Shown here: positions 8,765 to 15,754 of the stretch, in pieces
Numbering within the stretch: the first letter of the stretch is position 1
Layout: each line of letters opens with the position of its first letter
NCBI GenBank assembly: GCA_030038255.1
Contig: JASHPH010000208.1
Span: 1 to 33,531, forward strand
Length of the DNA: 33,531 bases
Reading direction: 5' to 3'
Origin: Candidatus Sulfotelmatobacter sp.
Lineage (GTDB): Bacteria; Acidobacteriota; Terriglobia; Terriglobales; Acidobacteriaceae
The notes under the pieces: generated by a model
Database searches by the model: none
Seen by the model: only the letters and a program-made list of their open reading frames with translations
What the model was told of the DNA's origin: nothing
Made by a program: the position numbers and the translations under genes

Positions 8765-10474
8765 CTATGGGACATATCCCAGACCGCGCAAAACCTTGCC
8801 CGGAAGCGCGCCTGTCATCTTGCCCTGATCGATCACCGGCACGCCATTCACCAGGACATACTCCATGCCCTCGGAAAACTGATTGGGATTATCGAAGGTG
8901 GCGCGATCGCGCACGGTTGCGGGATCAAATATCACCACATCGGCCCACATTCCGGCCTTGAGCACGCCGCGATCCGTCAGCCGCATACGCTGCGCCGGAA
9001 GCGCCGAGAACTTGCGAATTGCATCTTCGAGCGTCAGAACCTTCTCCTCTCGAACATATTTGCTCAGGATGCGCGGAAACGTTCCATAGGCGCGCGGATG
9101 CGGATGCGCCTGCCCGAGAATGCCCTCCGGGGACGTGCCTTCCGAATCGTTGTCGATCGAGACCCACGGCTGCTGCAGGGCGAGAGTCACATCTGGCTGC
9201 GACATGCCGAACACCGCGACGCCCGTCGAGGGATCTTCAATCAGGAAATCGAACAGCGCATCCATGGGATCTTTGTTCCACAGCTTCGCGATCTCCGAGA
9301 GGCGCTTGCCTTCAAGGGGAAGCAATTTCGGATTGTGCACCGCTCCGATCATGATCGCGTCCGGGCCCGGAATCTCCTCCCATTCGTTGTCCCAACTATT
9401 TGAAGGCGTGAGCAAGTCTTTGCGAATGCGCTCACGCGTCGCAGGATCCTTCAACCGCTCGACAAGTTTCTCCGTGCCGCCGTCGTGCGCCCAGGGGGGA
9501 ATGAACGCCGAAAAATCGTTGTACCACGCGGTATAGGCGTAGGTATCGGCGCTCACGTCGGCGCCGGCGGCACGCGCGGCGTTGATCTTCGCAACGACTT
9601 CAGGCATGCGCCCCCAATTCTTCTTGCCCGCTACTTTGATGTGCCAGATCTCGACCGGAATATGCGCTTCTCTGCCGATGCTTAGAGCTTCGTCGATCGC
9701 ATCGAGTACCGAGTTGCTTTCGTCGCGCATGTGCGTGGCGTAGATGCCGCCGAACTTCGAGGCCTCACTGGCCAGCGCGATCAACTCTTCGGTCTTGGCG
9801 TAGGGCGCCGGCGCGTACTGCAGCGCGGTGGAAACACCCACGGCGCCATCTTTCATCGCATCCCGCACGAGCGCCTTCATCTCGTCCAGTTGCGCAGGTG
9901 TGGGCTGGACATCATTGTCTCCGAGCACCATGCGACGCACCTGCGCTGCGCCGACGTAGTCGGCGACGTTGATGCCGATGCCCTGCTTCTCGATCCGCGC
10001 AAAATACTGGCGGTACGTGCGCCAGTCAGGTGTGATCTTGTAGTGTTCGAATCCGGCGCGGTCGTCGCGGATGAGCGCATCGTTGAGCGGCGCGATCGAC
10101 TCGCCTTCGCCAGTAATTTCGGAGGTAATGCCCTGAAAAATTTTCGACGGCACGCGCGGGTCTACGAGAATGGTAAGTTCCGACTGGCCGAGCATGTCGA
10201 TGAAGCCGGGCGCGACGACTTTTCCGCCCGCGTCAATCGTGCGCTTGCAAGCTGCAGCGGAGAGATTGCTGATGGCGGCAATTCTGCCGTCGCGAATACC
10301 GACATCGCCCGAATACCACGGCGAACCAGTGCCATCCATGATGTGGCCGTTGGTGATGACGATGTCGAAGGCGGGCAGGGCGGACTGAGCCGGCAGTTGC
10401 ATTGGTGCGAGAAGCGATAAAGCAAACAGCGCACGCAGGACGTATTTGATCCGAGATGAATGAATTATTGCCAC
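8765..10474 (-). CDS. Exported N-acyl-D-amino-acid deacylase-like amidohydrolase
   Basis: Relatives hydrolyse N-acyl-D-amino acids. I chose the GTG at 10474 (ggaaaggg-type site upstream), giving about 569 residues with a signal peptide (SSRIKYVLRALFALSLLAPMQLPAQ); the frame is open to 10516. The family pattern is clear: DIVITNGHIMDGTGSPWYSGDVGI, APGFID, YATHMRDE and EIWHIKVAG, where the two His are expected metal ligands, and ADTYAY. Two motifs differ: the HxH after GFID is replaced by MLGQSE (residues 94-99), and the usual GNCG metal-binding Cys segment reads TGEGES (about 121-126), with Glu near the Cys position. I believe this is a recognised subgroup. It is downstream of an APC permease on the same strand, which suggests linked uptake and hydrolysis of amino-acid derivatives. 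Confidence 0.82.
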   Translation of the reverse strand: MAIIHSSRIKYVLRALFALSLLAPMQLPAQSALPAFDIVITNGHIMDGTGSPWYSGDVGIRDGRIAAISNLSAAACKRTIDAGGKVVAPGFIDMLGQSELTILVDPRVPSKIFQGITSEITGEGESIAPLNDALIRDDRAGFEHYKITPDWRTYRQYFARIEKQGIGINVADYVGAAQVRRMVLGDNDVQPTPAQLDEMKALVRDAMKDGAVGVSTALQYAPAPYAKTEELIALASEASKFGGIYATHMRDESNSVLDAIDEALSIGREAHIPVEIWHIKVAGKKNWGRMPEVVAKINAARAAGADVSADTYAYTAWYNDFSAFIPPWAHDGGTEKLVERLKDPATRERIRKDLLTPSNSWDNEWEEIPGPDAIMIGAVHNPKLLPLEGKRLSEIAKLWNKDPMDALFDFLIEDPSTGVAVFGMSQPDVTLALQQPWVSIDNDSEGTSPEGILGQAHPHPRAYGTFPRILSKYVREEKVLTLEDAIRKFSALPAQRMRLTDRGVLKAGMWADVVIFDPATVRDRATFDNPNQFSEGMEYVLVNGVPVIDQGKMTGALPGKVLRGLGYVP

Positions 10475-10521
10475 GACCGCTTTCCCTTTCCAGAGACCCG
10501 TTATTCGACAAAGCACCTAGT

Positions 10522-10583
10522 CCCTCAGGGGCTAAAGCCCGTTCCGTAATTCGGTCTTCTACGGCACGACTGAACTCGTGCCC
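10522..10583. repeat. Two-hairpin dispersed repeat (ggggctaaagccc type), copy 1
   Basis: This copy has a first self-complementary motif, ggggctaaagccc, at 10528-10540, and a second stem, ggcacga...tcgtgcc, around a 6-base loop at 10563-10582. A related element lies near 22595-22642 with ggggctaaagcccc and a gcggcc...ggccgc stem in the same order. I recall this type as a frequent intergenic repeat in acidobacteria. Here the second stem overlaps the 3' end of the minus-strand permease gene and supplies its last codons. It sits between permease and amidohydrolase and may affect mRNA stability. Confidence 0.55.
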
Positions 10584-11935
10584 TTCCCGATCTCTTTGCT
10601 CGTTTCTCTGCGGGCAACAGCTGCGCCGATCGCAATCCATACTGCCAGCGCAATCCACTCGTACGCGGTGAAGTGCCCCGGAACCTCAGGCAGCAACTTC
10701 ATCAGCGTCATCGCGATTCCCACCAGCAGCCCGAACACTGCCACACAGCGCTCGAACGCGGTCAGAGAGATCATTTCGGAACGGGAGCCGAGCGTAAGGC
10801 ACGCAGCGCAGGCCGCGGACCATCCTATCGCACACGCGACCGATCCCACTTCGGTGATGGGAACCAGGATCGCGTCTCCCAGCAGCATGCACGCGCCCGT
10901 AGCGATGCCCACGCACACTACTGCAGCCGACGGCGTCTGGTATTTCGCGTGGACTGTCGCCACGCCGGCGTGTACCATGCCGCGGCGGCCGAGAGCAAAG
11001 AGCAGGCGGCTGGCGGCAACGAAATTTCCGTTGAAGCACTTGAACAGCGAAAGCAGCGCCGCCGCGAGAATGACGTTCACAACCCAGCGCGCGCCCACAG
11101 CATGCTCGAACGCGACCGCAGTCATGAATTTCTCGCCCAGGAGTTGCCGCCACGGCGCGACAAACGCCACCGCCGCCACGATGCTGGCATAAAAAAGAAT
11201 CGCGACCAGGATGGCCATCCAAATTGCCAGCAAGAAAGTTCGCGAGCGAAACTCTGGGCTGGCCTCCTCGGCCGCCTTGCCCACCGATTCGAAGCCAGCC
11301 ATGAAGTAAGGAACGATCTGCGTGACCAGCAGAATGGAAACGAGCGGCGAGTGCATGAACAGCGGCGGAAAATTCGCGGGCGAACCACGGCCTACGCCCG
11401 CCGCGACAAATACGGCGAACAGCGCCAGAGTGCCAAAGCTCGTCCAGTTCTGAAACGTCGCGCTCAGCCGCACGCCGCGATAATTCAGTACCGTGATCAG
11501 CGCCGTCAGGCCTAGGCCAATGATCAGGTGCGGAAGAAACACTGGGCGTCCGCCGATCCGGTAAATTTCCATCGAGTCGAGCCAGGGGAAAATGTAGCCG
11601 GCGATGCGGCCCACGGCGACCGCCTCCCACGGGCACACGATGAAGTACATCAGCGTCATCATCCAGCCGGTAGCAAAACTGATGGGGCGCGAGAACGCGG
11701 CTGCAGTGTACGCAACCTCGCCCCCGGCGTCGGGCATGGCCGCAACTAACTTGCCGTACACCCATCCGATGGGAAGCAGAACGGCGCCGCCGATCACAAA
11801 GCCGAGCAGCGCGCCCAGCGCGCCGCCGCGGCTGAGCCAGTCGTCCATGATGACCAGCCAGCCCACGCCCACCATGGTTCCCCAGCCCAGTGTGAAGTAG
11901 TCGGTGGCGCGTAGTTTGCGGGCGAGCGTGGTCAC
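10559..11935 (-). CDS. APC-superfamily amino acid permease
   Basis: The 458-residue, strongly hydrophobic protein starts at GTG 11935. The N-terminus LRATDYFTLGWGTMVGVGWLVIMDDWLSRGG matches the APC pattern of a first helix with a small-residue-rich substrate site, followed by GGAVLLPIGWVYGKLVAAMPDAGGEVAYTAAAF, the conserved region around helices 2-3. About 12 membrane helices can be traced. Members import amino acids or related compounds with protons or by exchange; the substrate cannot be read from sequence. It is followed on the same strand by a D-aminoacylase-like gene about 85 bases on, so the two are probably co-transcribed. Its last residues (about GTSSVVP) are encoded by a palindromic repeat. 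It is divergent from trpS. Confidence 0.9.
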   Translation of the reverse strand: MTTLARKLRATDYFTLGWGTMVGVGWLVIMDDWLSRGGALGALLGFVIGGAVLLPIGWVYGKLVAAMPDAGGEVAYTAAAFSRPISFATGWMMTLMYFIVCPWEAVAVGRIAGYIFPWLDSMEIYRIGGRPVFLPHLIIGLGLTALITVLNYRGVRLSATFQNWTSFGTLALFAVFVAAGVGRGSPANFPPLFMHSPLVSILLVTQIVPYFMAGFESVGKAAEEASPEFRSRTFLLAIWMAILVAILFYASIVAAVAFVAPWRQLLGEKFMTAVAFEHAVGARWVVNVILAAALLSLFKCFNGNFVAASRLLFALGRRGMVHAGVATVHAKYQTPSAAVVCVGIATGACMLLGDAILVPITEVGSVACAIGWSAACAACLTLGSRSEMISLTAFERCVAVFGLLVGIAMTLMKLLPEVPGHFTAYEWIALAVWIAIGAAVARRETSKEIGKGTSSVVP

Positions 11936-11999
11936 GAAGAGTTCTCTAGGGGGCGGCGCGAATTATAAAGCATCAGGCTTCCAGCACAGACTGGGGTGC

Positions 12000-12030
12000 C
12001 CCACTTCTCGCCGCCTTTGCGAGAAGTGGG
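12000..12030. repeat. Perfect 12-bp hairpin upstream of trpS
   Basis: Arms cccacttctcgc (12000-12011) and gcgagaagtggg (12019-12030) pair perfectly around a 7-base loop, 50 bases before the trpS ATG. No T-tract follows, so it is not a standard terminator. I recall a gtgccccacttctcgc-type sequence as a dispersed acidobacterial repeat. It could also act in the trpS leader. The flanking tggggtgcccca (11992-12003) is itself partly palindromic. Confidence 0.6.
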
Positions 12031-12080
12031 ACCCACTGCGCACGTGTTACTATCAATTTCAGCCTCTCGCAACGAGTCCG

Positions 12081-13199
12081 ATGACATCAAGAACAACTCG
12101 CAAGCGCGTGCTCAGCGGCATGCGCCCCACCGGAAAACTGCACCTGGGCAACTACGTGGGCGCGCTGCAGAACTGGGTGCGCATGCAGGACGAGTACGAA
12201 TGCTTCTTCTGCGTCGTCGACTGGCACGCACTCACCACCGATTACGCCGACACATCGCAGGTGAAGAGCAACTCGCTCGAAGTCGCTTTCGACTGGCTGG
12301 CCGCGGGACTCGATCCCAACAAATCGGTGATTTTCATTCAGTCACACGTTCCCGCGCACGCCGAGTTGCATCTGCTGCTTTCCATGGTCACGCCCCTCGG
12401 CTGGCTGGAGCGCGTTCCCACCTACAAAGAGCAGCGCGAGAACATCAAGGACAAGGATCTGGGCACGTACGGCTTTCTCGGCTACCCCGTGCTGCAGGCC
12501 GCCGACATCCTTGCCTACAAGGCGGATGTTGTCCCAGTGGGTGAAGACCAGGTGGCGCATATCGAGCTTACGCGCGAGATTGTGCGAAGGTTTAACTTCT
12601 TCTACCCGAAGCACCAAGGTGCGGGCCTGTACATTCCACGCTACGCCGCCGACGGCGACCTCATAGAGGAGGATCTCCAACGGCGCCGCTTCGTCTTTCC
12701 CGAGCCACAAACACTCCTCACTCCCGCCGCCAAGCTTCCCGGCACCGACGGCCGCAAGATGTCGAAGTCGTATGGCAATACCATCATGCTCGCCGATCCA
12801 GAGCCAGTCGTCCGTCAGAAGTTGAAGACCATGGTGACCGACCCGGCGCGGGTTCGCCGCTCCGATCCTGGCAATCCCGACCTCTGCCCCGTCGGCGATC
12901 TGCACAAGATTTTCAGCAGCAAGGAAACGATGGCGAAAGTTAATGCAGGGTGCCGCTCGGCCGGTATCGGCTGCATCGAGTGCAAAGGCTGGGCCGCTGA
13001 CGCGCTGGTGACACTTTTGAATCCCATGCAGGAAAAGCGGAAAAAATATGAGCAGAATCCGCGCCTTGCTTGGGATATTCTGGAAGAGGGCTCCAGACGT
13101 GCTTCCGCAGCAGCGGCTGCGACTATGAACGACGTGCGCGCGGCCATGGGCATGTCGCTGGAATTCGAGGCGCCCAAACCGGCGGTGTCCGGCAAGTAG
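12081..13199 (+). CDS. trpS: Tryptophanyl-tRNA synthetase with Fe-S type cysteine motif
   Basis: This enzyme charges tRNA-Trp with tryptophan in the cytoplasm. The frame is open from 11904, but the ATG at 12081 gives the expected class I N-terminus: the HIGH-like motif is HLGN at residues 21-24 within SGMRPTGKLHLGNYVGALQNW, and the second signature is KMSKS at 226-230. GEDQ at 154-157 is typical. Near the C-terminus there are four cysteines at 269, 291, 298 and 301, spaced C-x21-C-x6-C-x2-C, close to the 4Fe-4S site known from Thermotoga maritima TrpRS. The 372-residue length is longer than the usual 330. It begins a run with scpA 12 bases downstream. No strong ribosome-binding site is seen. 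Confidence 0.95.
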   Translation: MTSRTTRKRVLSGMRPTGKLHLGNYVGALQNWVRMQDEYECFFCVVDWHALTTDYADTSQVKSNSLEVAFDWLAAGLDPNKSVIFIQSHVPAHAELHLLLSMVTPLGWLERVPTYKEQRENIKDKDLGTYGFLGYPVLQAADILAYKADVVPVGEDQVAHIELTREIVRRFNFFYPKHQGAGLYIPRYAADGDLIEEDLQRRRFVFPEPQTLLTPAAKLPGTDGRKMSKSYGNTIMLADPEPVVRQKLKTMVTDPARVRRSDPGNPDLCPVGDLHKIFSSKETMAKVNAGCRSAGIGCIECKGWAADALVTLLNPMQEKRKKYEQNPRLAWDILEEGSRRASAAAAATMNDVRAAMGMSLEFEAPKPAVSGK

Positions 13200-13211
13200 T
13201 TTGCAAATTGC

Positions 13212-14093
13212 ATGAGCGAACAAGCAAAAGCTATTTCGCACGACGAGTCAGCACCGCTCGCGCCCGTCGTTGCCATCTCCACGCCAAAGCCGGCAAAAGA
13301 TGCGGCCAAGAAGGAAGAGAGTGACTTCCCCTTCGCCGTCGCCGTCGGTCAGCTTTACGAAGGCCCCCTCGACCTGCTGCTCGACTTGATTCGCAAGCAG
13401 GACATCGACATCTACGACATTCCCATCGCCAGGATCACGGCGCAATATCTCGCGTACGTGGAAAAAATGCGCGAGCTCGACGTGAACGTCGCCGCGGAAT
13501 TCATTTACATGGCGGCCATGCTCATTCACATCAAGTCGAAGATGCTCTTGCCGCGCGATCCCGAGGCGCCGGCCGAAGAGCAGCAAGATCCGCGCGACGG
13601 ACTGGTCAATCGCCTGCTCGAACACGAAAAATTCAAATCCGCCGCGCAGATGCTTCTGCAGAAGCAGCAAATCGAAGACGCCGTGCTCTCGAACCCGTCG
13701 CTGAAAGAGTTCATGGAGGCCGAAGGCACGGAACCAGAAATCCCCGCCGATGTCATCGACCTGGTCAAAACATTTCAGCAGGTGCTCGAGCGCGTGCGCA
13801 CGCGCCCTGTGCTCAACGTGGACGAAGAAAGCGTCACCGTCGGCCAGATGATCGACTACCTGCGCCGCCGGTTGTCGCTCGAAGACCGTCCCATCCGCCT
13901 GAAGCAGCTCTTCATGCGGATGCCTTCGCGGCAGGCGCTGGTGTGCATGTTTCTCGCCCTGCTCGAACTGGTCCGACTGCAGGCGATTCAAGTACGGCAG
14001 GAGCGGCTGTTCGGCGAGATCGCCGCGCGCAAGCACACACATTTCGACGAGATCATGAAAGAGCAATCGGCGGTAAGAGACGATTGGAGGTAA
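13212..14093 (+). CDS. scpA: Segregation and condensation protein A
   Basis: ScpA is the kleisin subunit that bridges the Smc dimer with ScpB in the chromosome-condensing complex. The 293-residue protein carries the kleisin N-terminal segment GQLYEGPLDLLLDLIRKQDIDIYDIPIARITAQYLAY at about residues 46-83, then AAEFIYMAAMLIHIKSKMLLPRD, both highly typical. The C-terminal winged-helix region (RPIRLKQLFMRMPSRQALVCMFLALLELVRLQAI) is also typical. There is an N-terminal extension of about 40 residues rich in Ala, Pro and Lys. It starts 12 bases after trpS and is followed by scpB, so the Smc partners are co-expressed as usual. Confidence 0.95.
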   Translation: MSEQAKAISHDESAPLAPVVAISTPKPAKDAAKKEESDFPFAVAVGQLYEGPLDLLLDLIRKQDIDIYDIPIARITAQYLAYVEKMRELDVNVAAEFIYMAAMLIHIKSKMLLPRDPEAPAEEQQDPRDGLVNRLLEHEKFKSAAQMLLQKQQIEDAVLSNPSLKEFMEAEGTEPEIPADVIDLVKTFQQVLERVRTRPVLNVDEESVTVGQMIDYLRRRLSLEDRPIRLKQLFMRMPSRQALVCMFLALLELVRLQAIQVRQERLFGEIAARKHTHFDEIMKEQSAVRDDWR

Positions 14094-14124
14094 GAACCAA
14101 GGTTTGAAAGTTGCAAAGTGTCGA

Positions 14125-14145
14125 GGTTTCAAAGACCTTGAAACC
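14125..14145. repeat. Inverted repeat in the scpA-scpB gap
   Basis: The 71-base gap between scpA and scpB is built from variants of ttgaaacc and its complement. The clearest is ggtttcaa (14125-14132), 5 bases, then ttgaaacc (14138-14145); two more direct copies of the tgaaac motif follow before the scpB start. I recall similar ggtttcaa-type tracts elsewhere in acidobacteria. It is probably a dispersed repeat; a role in separating translation of the two genes is possible. Confidence 0.5.
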
Positions 14146-14164
14146 CTGAAACCTTGAAACTTCG

Positions 14165-14896
14165 ATGTCCTTAAAAGCCCAACTCGAAGCCATCATTTAC
14201 GCGGCGGAGACGCCGATCACGCTCGAGCAGATCATTCCGCTCGTCAAGGAAACGCTCGTCGCGGAAGGCGTGTCCGATGCTGACGCCATTAAGTCTCGTG
14301 TGCGCTCCGCGGTCGAGGAACTCACCGCCGAATACAACGCTCCCGACCGCGGCATCGAGATTCGCCAGGTTGCCGGCGGATACCGCATGTCCACCAAGCC
14401 CGAGCAGCACGAAGTGGTGCGCGCCTTCGCCCGCAGCCTGAAGCCTCCGGTGCGGCTCTCGCTGCCTGCGCTCGAAACACTCGCCGTCATCGCTTACAAA
14501 CAACCAGTCACCGTGCCCGAAATCAGCGACATTCGCGGCGTCGACTCCGGCGGCGTCATCGGTACACTGCTCGATCGCAAGCTCATCACGACTGCCGGCC
14601 GCAAGCAAGTTATCGGCCGGCCCATCCTCTACAAGACGACCAAGGAATTCCTCATGCGCTTCGGTCTCAAGGACGTCAACGAACTGCCCAGCATGGAGGA
14701 ATTCGAGAAGCTGGTAGCGGAGTCGTTCCAGTCCGAACTGATTCCCGCTGAGAGCGCCGCGCAGCCCGAGATGGTCGACGGCATTGCCGCTTCGGCCGGG
14801 CCGGAGTCCGTTTCCGCCGAATCGATTTCCCCGCAAGCCATTTCCGAAGACGCGTCCGCTCAAGAAGAGGAGCCCGCCGAAGAGAAGGCGGGCTGA
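14165..14896 (+). CDS. scpB: Segregation and condensation protein B
   Basis: ScpB forms winged-helix dimers that bind ScpA in the Smc complex. The 243-residue protein has the first winged helix at residues 1-85 (LKAQLEAIIYAAETPITLEQI ... GIEIRQVAGGYRMSTKPE) and the second from about 95 (LSLPALETLAVIAYKQPVTVPEISDIRGVDSGGVIGTLLDRKLI ... GRPILYKTTKEFLMRFGLKDVNELPSMEEF), both near-canonical. The tail of about 60 residues is acidic, Ser/Ala/Glu-rich and probably disordered. It lies between scpA and the pseudouridine synthase gene on the same strand, a common bacterial order. Confidence 0.96.
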   Translation: MSLKAQLEAIIYAAETPITLEQIIPLVKETLVAEGVSDADAIKSRVRSAVEELTAEYNAPDRGIEIRQVAGGYRMSTKPEQHEVVRAFARSLKPPVRLSLPALETLAVIAYKQPVTVPEISDIRGVDSGGVIGTLLDRKLITTAGRKQVIGRPILYKTTKEFLMRFGLKDVNELPSMEEFEKLVAESFQSELIPAESAAQPEMVDGIAASAGPESVSAESISPQAISEDASAQEEEPAEEKAG

Positions 14897-14921
14897 AGTC
14901 CGCGCACGCGGCCCGACTATC

Positions 14922-15686
14922 ATGGCCCTGGAACGTCTGCAGAAAATTATTGCCGCCGCCGGCGTCGCTTCTCGTCGCAAAGCCGAAGAACTGATCACCT
15001 CCGGCCACGTGCAGGTGAACGGGCAGGTCGTCACTGAACTCGGCAGCAAAGCTGATCCTGAGACCGACCACGTTCGCGTGAACGGCAAGCTTCTGCATGG
15101 CGCCGAGCGTCACGTCTATCTCCTGCTCAACAAACCCAAAGGCTACGTGACTACTGTGAGCGATCCCGAGAATCGCCCGACCGTCATGCATCTGGTTCGC
15201 GGCGTGAAGGGCCGCGTCTATCCCGTGGGCCGTCTCGACTACGCGAGCGAAGGTCTGCTACTGCTCACCAACGATGGCGAACTCGCCCATCGCCTGATGA
15301 AGGCTGCGTCGCATGTTCCCAAAACTTACGTCGTCAAGGTTGCGGGCACGCCGAATGAAGAGGCGCTGGCTAAACTGCGCGCCGGAGTCTCCATCGCCAC
15401 CGATGACGGCAAGCGCGTCCGCACTGGGCCTGCTTCGGTCCGCGTGGTGAAAGAAGCGGCCAATCCGTGGTACGAAATCACGCTGATCGAAGGCCGCAAT
15501 CGCCAGATCCGGCGCATGTTCGAAGCGGTCGGCCATCATGTGGAAAAAATCAAGCGCGTTCGCTACGGGCCGCTGACCCTCGATGTTCCTCCCGGCGAAT
15601 TTCGCCCACTCACGCTGAAGGAAATCGATCGCCTGAAGTCGGCCTGCGGAATTCGCGTGACAAGTCACCACCAATCCATGGCATGA
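14922..15686 (+). CDS. rluB: RluB-type rRNA pseudouridine synthase
   Basis: Family members convert a uridine in 23S (or 16S) rRNA to pseudouridine. The ATG at 14922, 25 bases after the scpB stop, gives 254 residues; a longer open frame into scpB is not real. Residues 1-60 are the S4 RNA-binding domain (RLQKIIAAAGVASRRKAEELI ... VNGQVV). The catalytic domain has LLLNKPKGYVTT, the active-site motif GRLDYASEGLLLLTNDGEL with its catalytic Asp, and the RNRQIRRMFEAVGH motif. RluB rather than RsuA or RluE is chosen from gene order next to scpAB, which is inference. Its TGA overlaps the ATG of a tiny ORF that in turn overlaps hisC. Confidence 0.92.
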   Translation: MALERLQKIIAAAGVASRRKAEELITSGHVQVNGQVVTELGSKADPETDHVRVNGKLLHGAERHVYLLLNKPKGYVTTVSDPENRPTVMHLVRGVKGRVYPVGRLDYASEGLLLLTNDGELAHRLMKAASHVPKTYVVKVAGTPNEEALAKLRAGVSIATDDGKRVRTGPASVRVVKEAANPWYEITLIEGRNRQIRRMFEAVGHHVEKIKRVRYGPLTLDVPPGEFRPLTLKEIDRLKSACGIRVTSHHQSMA

Positions 15687-15754
15687 TGTTCAACACACCT
15701 GATGTGCAGGAAGATGTGGGGCAAGAAGTACAACAAGAACTACGGCCAGCATGA
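15683..15754 (+). CDS. 23-codon mini-ORF bridging the rluB-type gene and hisC
   Basis: An ORF of 23 codons fills the whole gap. Its ATG at 15683 overlaps the rluB stop in an ATGA, and its TGA at 15752-15754 overlaps the hisC ATG at 15751 in another ATGA. The peptide begins MMFNTPDV and is acidic and glutamine-rich. No strong ribosome-binding site precedes it or hisC, which fits translation re-initiation passing from gene to gene. It may serve only as a coupling device, or be chance; a second ATG at 15686 is also in frame. Confidence 0.45.
   Translation: MMFNTPDVQEDVGQEVQQELRPA

Noticed and set aside
10044-10053. gttcgaatcc, resembling a tRNA T-loop
   Set aside because: It lies inside the amidohydrolase gene (residues around AGFEHYKI on the minus strand), and no acceptor or anticodon stem can be built around it.
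11904-12080. N-terminal extension of TrpRS from 11904
   Set aside because: It would overlap the divergent permease start and read through the hairpin at 12000-12030. The ATG at 12081 gives the normal family N-terminus.
13248-14132. Minus-strand frame of 294 codons opposite scpA
   Set aside because: It is a shadow of scpA with His/Arg-rich composition and no recognisable domain.
14171-15088. Long minus-strand frame opposite scpB and the pseudouridine synthase gene
   Set aside because: The plus-strand genes have clear family motifs; the antisense product has none.
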